In this document: positions 18,325 through 26,474 of the stretch, in pieces
Layout of the letters: each line of letters opens with the position of its first letter
Numbering within the stretch: position 1 is the first letter of the stretch
Program-made: the position numbers and the translations under genes
Source: Paracoccaceae bacterium
GTDB lineage: Bacteria; Pseudomonadota; Alphaproteobacteria; Rhodobacterales; Rhodobacteraceae
NCBI GenBank assembly: GCA_902632125.1
Contig: CACPBQ010000012.1
Location: forward strand, 1-48,303
Direction of reading: 5' to 3'
DNA: 48,303 bases
Notes under the pieces: generated by a model
The model's database searches: none
What the model saw: the letters and a program-made list of their open reading frames with translations, nothing else
Told to the model about the DNA's origin: nothing

Positions 18325-19437
18325 TCAGACAACCGCGTCCTCTAACGCTCCATTTGCAGACATTTGAGCGTACAGCAGTCCTTCCCTTAAGCCGCGATCA
18401 GCAACAGTTAACTTATCAGTAGGCCAACTTCTCAACATCGCTTGCAAGATAGCTGAACCGGACATTATTAAAGCCTGCCTATCGCGCCCAATTCTGGGAT
18501 CGTTTTTACGCCCTTCGGAACCCATTTCCAGGTATGAGCGAATTACCTTGTCAATTTGTTCGGTTGTCATTCTCAAGCCATCGACCTTAGTACGGTCGTA
18601 GCGACGCAACCCAAGATGTGAGGAAGCTACAGTTGTAACTGTACCCGAAGTCCCTATGATTTGAAAACTAGTGTCTACTTTATTATCTTTATATGGCGCA
18701 AAATCAGTTAATTTTTCCTCGAAATACCAACTCATTAAAGCAAATCTCGCGGCGTCATCTTCTACATCGCTAAATTGATCGCGCAAGGTTGCTACACCCA
18801 AGGGTACAGAAATCCAATCGACTACTTTAGCTGTTGAAAATGGAGCATCTTCCAAATTAAAGCCAGCATGTAAGCGCATTATTGATTTAGGTCTCTCTAG
18901 AGAAGGAACAGAAGTTAAATCAATCCAAACAAGTTCTGTTGATCCTCCTCCAATATCGACGATTAATAATTGCTCAGATGTTGGGCTAACTAGAGGTGCA
19001 CAAGAAATTACGGCTAATCGAGCCTCTTCTTCTGTGTCTATAATATCAAGCTTCAAGCCCGTTTGTTTAAAAACTCGGGAAATAAATTCTTTTGAGTTTC
19101 TTGCACGTCTACAAGCTTCAGTAGCAATCAGACGGGAATATTTCACATCATACTTATCTAACTTTTGTTTACAGACTTGAAGAGCTTGAATAGTCCGATT
19201 GATCGACCCTCGGCTCAATGTACCAGTTTTTTCAAGCCCAGACCCCAGTTGAACAGATTTTGCAAAGCTATCAACAACATGAAACTGAGCACCTTTTGGT
19301 TGCGCAATTAACATACGACAGCTATTGGTACCTAGGTCTAAGGCTGCATACAAAGCCTCAGGCACCAATTTATTGTCAAATGCGCTCTCAACCACACCAG
19401 GGAAAGCCGCTTTTTTTATAGGCTTTTTGGGCGCCAT
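18325..19437 (-). CDS. Ppx/GppA family exopolyphosphatase / pppGpp phosphohydrolase
   Basis: ASKHA-fold phosphatase of 370 residues. Phosphate-binding motifs are YAALDLGTNSCRMLIAQP near residue 30 and LIVDIGGGSTELVWI near 157. Further family blocks are ATEACRRARNSKEF and IGTSGTVTTVAS. It hydrolyses polyphosphate and/or pppGpp; sequence alone does not separate these. The length is that of the short alphaproteobacterial form without the C-terminal HD domain. The ATG has GGAGG nine bases upstream. The N-terminal 20 residues are lysine-rich (KKPIKKAAF). Confidence 0.92.
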   Translation of the reverse strand: MAPKKPIKKAAFPGVVESAFDNKLVPEALYAALDLGTNSCRMLIAQPKGAQFHVVDSFAKSVQLGSGLEKTGTLSRGSINRTIQALQVCKQKLDKYDVKYSRLIATEACRRARNSKEFISRVFKQTGLKLDIIDTEEEARLAVISCAPLVSPTSEQLLIVDIGGGSTELVWIDLTSVPSLERPKSIMRLHAGFNLEDAPFSTAKVVDWISVPLGVATLRDQFSDVEDDAARFALMSWYFEEKLTDFAPYKDNKVDTSFQIIGTSGTVTTVASSHLGLRRYDRTKVDGLRMTTEQIDKVIRSYLEMGSEGRKNDPRIGRDRQALIMSGSAILQAMLRSWPTDKLTVADRGLREGLLYAQMSANGALEDAVV

Positions 19438-19511
19438 AGCCTACGCCCTCCGTAATCAGTTAACTTAACGATACGTCGGAGAATAATGCTGTGCAAGAGT
19501 CTTTAATTTGT

Positions 19512-19568
19512 GGAAGGATTATTAAATTCTATTTCTTGGATGCAAACGTCGCACCTGCAATCCTTTTT
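19512..19568 (+). promoter_or_regulatory. Possible transcription attenuator in the leader of the one-carbon operon
   Basis: Between ppx/gppA and the operon starting at 19638, the plus strand carries a hairpin-like element. GGATGC (19538-19543) can pair with GC-A-ATCC (19557-19563, one bulged A), followed directly by TTTTT (19564-19568). Upstream, AAGGATT (19514-19520) can pair perfectly with AATCCTT (19559-19565), which would break the first stem. Two exclusive pairings plus a T-run resemble an attenuator or riboswitch expression platform. No transcript start or known riboswitch consensus was identified, so this remains tentative. Confidence 0.3.
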
Positions 19569-19637
19569 GTCGAAATCTAGCTGTTGAAAATTGGCTAATT
19601 ACCATACCAAAAATTAAATTTATCGGAGAGTAGATAA

Positions 19638-19937
19638 ATGCATGATGTAATAATTGTTTATTGGAGAGATATCCCTGCTCAAGTCATTGTTGGCAAGGGC
19701 CGACGCGCTACTAAAATACAATTATCAGAGAGGTTTGAGCAAGCTATCGATAGAGCTGCAATGAAGTCGAACCAAAGTTCTACTGATGACTATCTTTCTG
19801 AGTGGAGAAAGGCTGAACCATTTAAAGTTACAGGTGACCCTGAGACTATCGCAAGAGAACAAGCAGAAAATTTAGAAACCGAATATGATAAAGAAAAATT
19901 AATACTGCTTGTAAATAATCATGGCCGAGCTAGCTAA
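19638..19937 (+). CDS. Small 'virulence factor' domain protein of unknown function, first gene of a one-carbon operon
   Basis: 99 residues, no membrane segment or signal peptide. It begins HDVIIVYWRDIPAQVIVGKG and resembles the small conserved domain that databases label 'Virulence factor' (as recalled; not searched). The name carries no evidence for virulence here. There is no cysteine. The second half is acidic and helical (ETIAREQAENLETEYDKEK). The ATG has GGAG at 19625-19628, nine bases upstream. It is followed 19 bases later by a MetF-like reductase and then a methyltetrahydrofolate-type methyltransferase, so it probably serves that pathway. The biochemical role is unknown. Confidence 0.78.
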   Translation: MHDVIIVYWRDIPAQVIVGKGRRATKIQLSERFEQAIDRAAMKSNQSSTDDYLSEWRKAEPFKVTGDPETIAREQAENLETEYDKEKLILLVNNHGRAS

Positions 19938-19956
19938 AGCAGATTGAGGATGGAAA

Positions 19957-20883
19957 ATGGCATTTTTTGGATTAAAGACTGAGACCTTCCAAGCTCCGAA
20001 GGTTAAAGAAAAGCTGGAGCGTTTTGTATCCGATTTTTCCATCGAAGTCATGCCGAGGACGGCAGAGAAAATTGGAGACTTTAAAGATCTTTTGCCAGAA
20101 AAAACAAGGGTTTATATTGCTCATATCGAAGGAACTCCAATTGAAGATATGGTAAAAACTGCAAAAAGAATTGCTGAAGACGGCTTCCCCACAATGCCTC
20201 ACTTTCCTGCCAGAATAATAAAAGATAAAGCAACCCTGAATGATTGGATATCTCGCTATCAGGGAGAAGCTGGGGTCAACCAAGCCCTCTTATTGGGTGG
20301 CGGTGTTGACAAACCGCATGGTGAATATGAAAGCTCTATGGATCTTTTGGAAACTGGTTTATTTGATCAGGCCAATTTCAAAGATATTCATGTCGCTGGT
20401 CATCCAGAGGGAAACAAAGATATAGATCCAGACGGAAGCACAAAAAACGTCGATGCAGCTTTACAATGGAAACAGAATTTTAAAAATAAAACTAATGCAA
20501 AGATGGCAATAACCACTCAATTTGCTTTTGAAGCTGGCCCTATTATTGAATGGGCAAATTCAATCAAAAAAGCTGAAATTGATATACCTATCCATATTGG
20601 TATTGCGGGACCGGCCAAGTTACAGACATTGATAAAATTCGCCTTAGCTTGTGGCGTTGGACCGTCCTTAAAGGTTTTACAAAAACGGGCAACAGATGTG
20701 ACAAAGCTTCTGTTACCGTATGAACCAACCGAAGTCCTGTCTCAATTAGCGGATCATAAAGCAAAAAACCCAGATTTTAATATTTCGAATGTTCATTTTT
20801 TTCCGCTCGGTGGCATAAAGACGAATGCTAATTGGGTCACGGAAAACTGTGGGGCTGCTGGAGTTCCGGCAAATCAAATGTAA
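19957..20883 (+). CDS. Methylenetetrahydrofolate reductase-like protein (MetF family)
   Basis: 308-residue TIM-barrel flavoprotein of the MetF superfamily. Visible features are FSIEVMPRTAEKI, with a Glu at the position of the catalytic Glu of MetF; MAITTQFAFEA, the FAD/folate strand; PIHIGIAGPAKL; and QALLLGGGVDKP. It interconverts methylene- and methyl-tetrahydrofolate. Divergence from housekeeping MetF and its place between a pterin-binding methyltransferase and a conserved small protein suggest it oxidises methyl-THF formed from methylated amines rather than serving methionine synthesis; that is inference. ATG 19957 has GAGGA six bases upstream. The next gene begins nine bases after its stop. 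Confidence 0.86.
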   Translation: MAFFGLKTETFQAPKVKEKLERFVSDFSIEVMPRTAEKIGDFKDLLPEKTRVYIAHIEGTPIEDMVKTAKRIAEDGFPTMPHFPARIIKDKATLNDWISRYQGEAGVNQALLLGGGVDKPHGEYESSMDLLETGLFDQANFKDIHVAGHPEGNKDIDPDGSTKNVDAALQWKQNFKNKTNAKMAITTQFAFEAGPIIEWANSIKKAEIDIPIHIGIAGPAKLQTLIKFALACGVGPSLKVLQKRATDVTKLLLPYEPTEVLSQLADHKAKNPDFNISNVHFFPLGGIKTNANWVTENCGAAGVPANQM

Positions 20884-20892
20884 GGGAAAAAA

Positions 20893-21957
20893 ATGGTAAA
20901 AACTGTTGTTGAATCGAAAACTAAATCCGCTGTTTTAGGTTTTGACCACCCATTTTGTGTAATAGGTGAACGGATAAACCCCACAGGGAGAAAAAAGTTA
21001 GCAGCTGAGCTAGAGGCTGGTGATTTCTCAACAGTAGAAAAAGACGCACTTGCTCAGGTCGCGGCTGGTGCAAATATTTTAGATATCAATGCTGGTGTAG
21101 TATATAACTCAAATCCAAATCCTAATGAAACTGAACCACCTTTAATGAAAAAAATGATTGAATTAGTTCAAGGACTTACTGACATTCCCTTATGCATTGA
21201 TAGTTCAGTTCCCGAGGCTTTGGAGATGGGTCTCGAAACTGCTCAAGGTCGCCCTCTTCTAAATTCGGTAACTGGTGAAGAAGACCGGCTAGAATTTGTA
21301 TTGCCTTTAGTCGCAAAATATAATGTTCCTGTGGTCGCTATAAGCAATGATGACACAGGCATATCAGAAGATCCTAATGTCCGATTTGCAGTTGCGAAAA
21401 AAATTGTAGAGCGTGCTTCTGATTTTGGGATACCTGCTAACGATATCGTCGTGGACCCTCTAGTGATGCCTATTGGAGCGATGGCGACTGCTGGTAAACA
21501 AGTATTCACGCTTGTTCGTAAATTACGAGAAGAGTTAGGAGTAAATACTACGTGCGGAGCATCTAATGTTTCGTTCGGATTGCCAAATCGCCACGGAATT
21601 AATAATGCCTTTTTACCTATGGCTATGGGTGCAGGAATGACATCTGCCATAATGAATCCTGTCGCCTTACCCATAACGCAGAAAAAAATTGCAGAGAAAA
21701 AAGCTGAGGTTTTATCTGCAGGTGTAATAATTCCAGAAACAATGGATGACGAAACCTTTGTTGCTTTATTTGGCATGGGATCCACTAAACCTCGTCCGGG
21801 GAAAGAAATGGAGGCAATAAGGGCGGCAAACTTACTTACTAATAATGATCCACATGGCGGAGCTTGGATTAAATTCAACAAGCCATCCGGGTCCCCAGCA
21901 GAAAGCGATGATGAAGGTGGCCGGCCTCGAAGGCGTGGTGGTAGACGCAGAGGGTAA
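20893..21957 (+). CDS. Pterin-binding methyltransferase (methyltetrahydrofolate:corrinoid type), RG-rich C-terminus
   Basis: 354 residues, dihydropteroate-synthase-like TIM barrel. The pterin-binding signature starts at FCVIGERINPTGRKKLAAEL, followed by AGANILDINAG, PLCIDSS and CGASNVSFGLPNR, the last with the Asn that contacts methyl-THF in corrinoid methyltransferases. It lacks features of true folate-synthesis DHPS and matches the MtgA / MeTr type that moves methyl groups between corrinoid proteins and THF. The last 15 residues are strongly basic (GGRPRRRGGRRRG), an unusual tail for this fold. It is third in the operon with the MetF-like reductase. No corrinoid-binding protein is adjacent, so the partner must be encoded elsewhere. 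Confidence 0.86.
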   Translation: MVKTVVESKTKSAVLGFDHPFCVIGERINPTGRKKLAAELEAGDFSTVEKDALAQVAAGANILDINAGVVYNSNPNPNETEPPLMKKMIELVQGLTDIPLCIDSSVPEALEMGLETAQGRPLLNSVTGEEDRLEFVLPLVAKYNVPVVAISNDDTGISEDPNVRFAVAKKIVERASDFGIPANDIVVDPLVMPIGAMATAGKQVFTLVRKLREELGVNTTCGASNVSFGLPNRHGINNAFLPMAMGAGMTSAIMNPVALPITQKKIAEKKAEVLSAGVIIPETMDDETFVALFGMGSTKPRPGKEMEAIRAANLLTNNDPHGGAWIKFNKPSGSPAESDDEGGRPRRRGGRRRG

Positions 21958-22004
21958 TTAATCGATCTTCAAAACCGCTCTAACTAAAATTTTAACTAAT
22001 ATTA

Positions 22005-23399
22005 TTAAATATGAATTGCTCGATCATAGGCATCCAATACGCTTTCGTGCATCATTTCTGAAAGTGTAGGATGAGGAAAGACTGTCGACATTAGATCTTC
22101 CTCAGTTGTCTCAAGTTTTTGACCCAAAACATATCCTTGAATTAGCTCTGTGACTTCTGCACCAACCATATGTGCCCCTAAAAGTTCTCCAGTTTCAACA
22201 TCAAAAATTGTTTTAATTAGCCCCTCTTCCTCACCTAAGGCTATAGCTTTACCGTTACCAATAAAAGGAAAACGACCAACTTTAAACTTTATGCCTTTTT
22301 TCTTGGCTTCTTCTTCAGTTAATCCGACACTCGCAATTTGAGGGTTACAATAAGTGCATCCTGCAATAGAACTTGGATCAACTGAGTGGACTTCTTTTCC
22401 AGCAATTAGCTCAGCCACCATGACGCCCTCATGGCTTGCTTTGTGGGCCAACCACGGCGCTCCAGTGACATCTCCAATTGCGTAAATGCCCTCGATACCG
22501 ACATTACAATGGAGGTTAGTAATTATGTGCGAGTTTTCAGTTTTAATTGGCATTTTTTCAATGCCTAATCCCTCTATATTCCCGACAATACCAACCGCTG
22601 AAATAACTGTATCAAAACTTTCATTTATTATTTTACCAGCATGCTCAATCTGAATATTCGCTTCTTTATCTTTAAGTTCAATTTTCTTAACAGATGTCTG
22701 AGTAAAGATTTTCATACCTTGTTTTACAAATTGCTTATGAGCAAAATTTGCTATCTCAGCATCCTCAGCAGGCAATATTCGATCAACCAACTCAATAACT
22801 GTAGTGTCAGCACCTAGAGTATTATAAAAGCTGGCAAATTCTATTCCTATTGCCCCAGAGCCTACTACCAATAGTTTTTTAGGCATACGAGTGGGTGTCA
22901 AAGCATGCTTGTAGGTCCATATTATTTCTCCATCAGCCTCCAAACCTGGCAATTCTCTAGCTCGTGCACCAGAGGCAATAATTATGTTATTTGTAAATAG
23001 TTCTTGAGACTTTTTATCTTTTGAAACTTTAATTTTCCCCTTTTCAAGAATAGAAGCCTCTCCAGTAAAAGACTTTACTTTATTCTTTTTTAATAAATGC
23101 GTTACGCCTTGGTTTAGTTGCTTAGAAATACCGCGAGACCTTTTTATTACTGCTTTCAAGTCAAAAGATATTTTTTCTGCATTTAATCCAAACTCATTCG
23201 CCCGATGCATTAGGTGAAAGATCTCAGCAGATCGCAACATCGCTTTTGTTGGAATACATCCCCAATTAAGACAAATGCCACCCATATGTTCTTTCTCAAC
23301 AATTGCGGTCTTGAGCCCCAACTGCGCACTGCGAATAGCAGCAACATATCCCCCGGGCCCAGCACCAATTACAACTACGTCAAAATCATTTCGCGACAT
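22005..23399 (-). CDS. lpdA: Dihydrolipoyl dehydrogenase (E3)
   Basis: FAD disulfide oxidoreductase that re-oxidises dihydrolipoyl groups of 2-oxo acid dehydrogenases and the glycine cleavage system. 464 residues. The N-terminal FAD motif is VVVIGAGPGGYVAA. The redox disulfide is Cys43/Cys48 in GGICLNWGCIPTKAML. The NAD motif is VVGSGAIGIEFASF, and the C-terminal catalytic pair is in FPHPTLSEMMHE. ATG 23399 has GGAG six bases upstream; the frame extends four codons to a TTG. It stands alone, without E1/E2 genes. With lipA about 20 kb away, lipoate metabolism is represented twice in the window. Confidence 0.95.
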   Translation of the reverse strand: MSRNDFDVVVIGAGPGGYVAAIRSAQLGLKTAIVEKEHMGGICLNWGCIPTKAMLRSAEIFHLMHRANEFGLNAEKISFDLKAVIKRSRGISKQLNQGVTHLLKKNKVKSFTGEASILEKGKIKVSKDKKSQELFTNNIIIASGARARELPGLEADGEIIWTYKHALTPTRMPKKLLVVGSGAIGIEFASFYNTLGADTTVIELVDRILPAEDAEIANFAHKQFVKQGMKIFTQTSVKKIELKDKEANIQIEHAGKIINESFDTVISAVGIVGNIEGLGIEKMPIKTENSHIITNLHCNVGIEGIYAIGDVTGAPWLAHKASHEGVMVAELIAGKEVHSVDPSSIAGCTYCNPQIASVGLTEEEAKKKGIKFKVGRFPFIGNGKAIALGEEEGLIKTIFDVETGELLGAHMVGAEVTELIQGYVLGQKLETTEEDLMSTVFPHPTLSEMMHESVLDAYDRAIHI

Positions 23400-23483
23400 A
23401 TTTATCTCCAAAATATATATTGTTTAACGTTAAACTATAAATTCTCGATATTCAATGTATCGTTCAGACAAATATATTATAAA

Positions 23484-24062
23484 TTAGGCTGCATAGTTAT
23501 TAACTCTTGAAAGAACCGCCTGATAACCACCATGTTCAAAATACTCTTGTTCAAAGTGCGTATTAGCGCGACCCAGCTGACTATTCCTATTCGGAAAACG
23601 TCCATAACTCCGTATTAATTCACGGTGAGCCCGAGCGTGCTTAAGTAAGTTATGGCCAGATAATGGAAGTTTTTGTAAAATTTGCCGAATACATTTTTCC
23701 TGGTCATATAAATTTTCAGAATGCATCAATGGCAGATAAAAGAACTGCCGGGCAGGTTCATTTATCTTCAAATCAAACTCATATTTAATTGACTGCTTGG
23801 AGGCAGCCAAAGCTATTCTGTCAGCAGCAAAAGACTTTTCACTTCCTCGAAAAATATTTTTAGAAAATTGATCCAACACTATGATGTAGGCTAAAGCTCC
23901 GGAGGGATAAGTTAGCCAAAGGCTATTCCCACCCGAGAGTATATATTCAAAGGTTTCTTTAAAATTTTGTTCAATCAAACCATCCAAAGAGTCATCGGAA
24001 CTATACCAACAATTAGGCCCAACTTCGTCGAGCCAGAAATTCAAAATAAATTCGGGTTCCAT
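23484..24062 (-). CDS. DUF924 family protein
   Basis: 192 residues, all-helical family of unknown function. Family blocks seen are ILNFWLDEVGPNCWYSSD, ALAYIIVLDQFSKNIFRG, FFYLPLMHSENLYDQ and YGRFPNRNSQLGR. The helical repeats are TPR-like. No signal peptide or membrane segment. The ATG has AGGA eight bases upstream. It sits between lpdA and an MFS transporter on the same strand but with gaps of about 75 bases on each side, so co-transcription is uncertain. No function is proposed. Confidence 0.86.
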   Translation of the reverse strand: MEPEFILNFWLDEVGPNCWYSSDDSLDGLIEQNFKETFEYILSGGNSLWLTYPSGALAYIIVLDQFSKNIFRGSEKSFAADRIALAASKQSIKYEFDLKINEPARQFFYLPLMHSENLYDQEKCIRQILQKLPLSGHNLLKHARAHRELIRSYGRFPNRNSQLGRANTHFEQEYFEHGGYQAVLSRVNNYAA

Positions 24063-24136
24063 GCCTGTTATCCTGCTTTTTTTGATACATTAAGACATGG
24101 GTTTCATTTTTTGTGAAGTGATTTTTTAAATGAGCG

Positions 24137-25387
24137 CTAAATTTCATTCATTTCTTCAGCAGCCTCGAGAGCTATCTCTTGGGCAATTTCAACCGCAACA
24201 ACAGAAGCTGTGGGAACGACGGTCGCGTAACTAGATGTATCTACATCAGAAATTCCACGCTGTGTCATTCTGTAAAGGCCATAAACTGTCAATAAGCCTG
24301 ACAAAGAAGCCAGAATTATAAAAAATCCCTCTGGGCCCATTTTCATCATTAAATATCCCGTAAATAAAGGTCCACTTATTGCACCCAGTCCGTTTAAAAA
24401 GAGCAATCCACCGGAGGCAGACGCCATATCATCATACTCTAGAAAATCGTTTGTATAGGCTATCAGCAGTGAGTACAGAGGATTGGACATACCTCCAATA
24501 AAAAAAGCACTTCCTACTATAATTAAAAAAACGTCTACAACTACAACTGCAGATAAGGCAGCCATGAAGCCTATTGCCGATGTTGCAACAATTAATATTC
24601 TTCGATCCATTCGATCTGAGAGCCAACCAATTGGAAGCTGAAAGACCATTGCTCCAATATAGAATGCAGCAACAAAAGTTGAAATTTCAGATAAGGACAA
24701 GCCGGCATTAGTTCCAAATACTGGAGCCATGCCAAATTGCGCCGAAAATATTCCTCCCAAAAAAAACATACCAACGCAACCTAAAGGCGAAGTTGTAAAC
24801 AACTTTTTTATACTCATCGGTTTAGTGGTCTCAAAGGCAGGAGTAGGAGTAATCGATAATAAAATTGGTGCAAAAGAAATCGAAACCAGTACAGAAATTA
24901 AAACAAAAAGCTCAAATCCACCTGGGTCGCCAATAAGTAATAAAAGTTGTGCCGCGACGACGCCAGCCATTTGCACAATCATATAAGAAGATAATAGCTG
25001 GCCTCGATTTTCATTTGTAGCAGCATTGTTTAACCAACTCTCTGCTGTAATATATACACCACAAAAGCAAAAACCGATGATAACTCTACCGCCCGCCCAG
25101 ATCCATGGATTTACTAGTAGAGGATACAGGATTAAAACTGCAGATATAAATGAAGCCAGAGCGGCAAAAACTCTAACATGCCCAACACGCCTTATTAACT
25201 CAGGAACCAGCCTGCTAGCTCCTAAGAAACCTATAAAATATGCTGACATTACAAGAGACATTTCAAAAGTAGAAAAGTTTTCTATTTCTCCTCTTACACC
25301 AAGTAATGTACCTTGAAGGCCATTCCCAAGCTGCAAAAAAAGCATACCCAACAAGAGAGCCCAAGACCCTTGCAAAACGAGTAGCAT
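24137..25387 (-). CDS. MFS transporter (YcaD-like)
   Basis: 416 residues with about twelve hydrophobic helices. The MFS loop 2-3 signature is degenerate (PELIRRVGHVRVFA), and the loop 8-9 counterpart is GWLSDRMDRRILIV. It resembles the YcaD subfamily of unknown substrate (GRVIIGFCFCGVYITAESWLN). The C-terminal tail after the last helix is acidic and Ala/Glu-rich (EIAQEIALEAAEEMNEI). The ATG has GAGG upstream. Its stop is 74 bases from the DUF924 start. The substrate cannot be inferred; nothing in the neighbourhood points to one. Confidence 0.86.
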   Translation of the reverse strand: MLLVLQGSWALLLGMLFLQLGNGLQGTLLGVRGEIENFSTFEMSLVMSAYFIGFLGASRLVPELIRRVGHVRVFAALASFISAVLILYPLLVNPWIWAGGRVIIGFCFCGVYITAESWLNNAATNENRGQLLSSYMIVQMAGVVAAQLLLLIGDPGGFELFVLISVLVSISFAPILLSITPTPAFETTKPMSIKKLFTTSPLGCVGMFFLGGIFSAQFGMAPVFGTNAGLSLSEISTFVAAFYIGAMVFQLPIGWLSDRMDRRILIVATSAIGFMAALSAVVVVDVFLIIVGSAFFIGGMSNPLYSLLIAYTNDFLEYDDMASASGGLLFLNGLGAISGPLFTGYLMMKMGPEGFFIILASLSGLLTVYGLYRMTQRGISDVDTSSYATVVPTASVVAVEIAQEIALEAAEEMNEI

Positions 25388-25418
25388 ATTAACACCTCAA
25401 AAAACTGAACATATATTT

Positions 25419-26471
25419 TTACGGAAATATCAACGACGAATCGCCATACGAAAAAAACCTGTAACGATGCTTTATGGCGTGTTTGTAAATAGTTTCAATA
25501 GTTTCTTTACTCATAATAGCAGAAACGAGCATAATCAAAGTAGATTTCGGCAAATGGAAATTTGTCATTAAAGCATCCACCACTTTAAATTGGAAACCCG
25601 GGTAGATAAAAATATCGGTCTCACCACGCCACTCAGATAGCTTCCCATTTGATAAAGCCGCAGTTTCTAACAATCTTAAAGCAGTTGTCCCCACTGGAAT
25701 TATTCTACCACCACTTTTTTTTGTTTTGTTTATCTCTTCTACTGTCTTCTGACTGATTTCGCCATATTCCGCGTGCATTTTATGCTTCTCAATATCTTCA
25801 TCTTTTACGGGCAGAAATGTTCCTGCTCCAACATGAAGCGTCACAAAAGAAATTTCCACGCCTATATCCCTAATTTTATCCAACAAAGCATCGTCAAAAT
25901 GTAGGGAGGCGGTCGGTGCCGCTATGGAACCCAATTTCCGTGCAAAGACAGTTTGATAATCAAGCTTGTCGTAGTTATCTGCTTTTCGCTTTGAAGTAAT
26001 ATATGGAGGTAGAGGCATGAACCCAAGATCATCCAAATATCTCATGAATTCAGTACCACCGCGATTAAATTCAAGCAAACCCTGCCCATAAACTTTGTCT
26101 AAAAGTTTAGCTTTAAAACTTTTATTAAAATGAATTGTCTCTCCTAATTTCACTTTACGCAGGGGCTTGATCAGTGCACTCCATATTCCATTTTGCTTTT
26201 CAGCTAGAAGTGTAACCTCTATTTTGGCAGAAGATATTTCACTACCATCAATTAACCGGCTTCGAATTCCATTTATTCTTGCTGGAATTACCTTTGTATC
26301 ATTTAAAACTAATCGATCACCAGATTTTAAAAATTTGGGCAGATTATCAACGGTGCTATCATAAATTTTATCTCCCTTCGCCACCAATAAGCGAGCTGAA
26401 GATCTCGGGCTAGCCGGTCTTGTTGCAATTAGTTCTTCCGGCAAATCAAAATCAAAATCACTTAAAAACAT
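25419..26471 (-). CDS. queA: S-adenosylmethionine:tRNA ribosyltransferase-isomerase QueA
   Basis: Transfers and isomerises the ribose of SAM onto 7-aminomethyl-7-deazaguanine in tRNA, giving epoxyqueuosine. 350 residues. Family blocks are FDFDLPEELIATRPASPRS at the N-terminus, RLVLNDTKVIPAR, YQTVFA, GSIAAPTASLHF, HVGAGTFLPV and, at the C-terminus, FQFKVVDALMTNFHLPKST. The start is three bases after the stop of the AsmA-like gene on the same strand, so the two may be co-transcribed. The GluQ-RS gene, which modifies queuosine in tRNA-Asp, lies about 7 kb further on. Confidence 0.95.
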   Translation of the reverse strand: MFLSDFDFDLPEELIATRPASPRSSARLLVAKGDKIYDSTVDNLPKFLKSGDRLVLNDTKVIPARINGIRSRLIDGSEISSAKIEVTLLAEKQNGIWSALIKPLRKVKLGETIHFNKSFKAKLLDKVYGQGLLEFNRGGTEFMRYLDDLGFMPLPPYITSKRKADNYDKLDYQTVFARKLGSIAAPTASLHFDDALLDKIRDIGVEISFVTLHVGAGTFLPVKDEDIEKHKMHAEYGEISQKTVEEINKTKKSGGRIIPVGTTALRLLETAALSNGKLSEWRGETDIFIYPGFQFKVVDALMTNFHLPKSTLIMLVSAIMSKETIETIYKHAIKHRYRFFSYGDSSLIFP

Positions 26472-26474
26472 AGA

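Noticed and set aside
19638-19937. Virulence-related role suggested by the domain name
   Set aside because: The gene sits in a one-carbon operon, and nothing in the sequence or neighbourhood points to host interaction.
21243-21881. 212-codon open frame on the minus strand
   Set aside because: It lies entirely inside the pterin-binding methyltransferase gene on the other strand and has no recognisable domain; a shadow frame.
24729-25316. Plus-strand open frames of 85 and 96 codons
   Set aside because: They are antisense to the MFS transporter and mirror its hydrophobic codon pattern.
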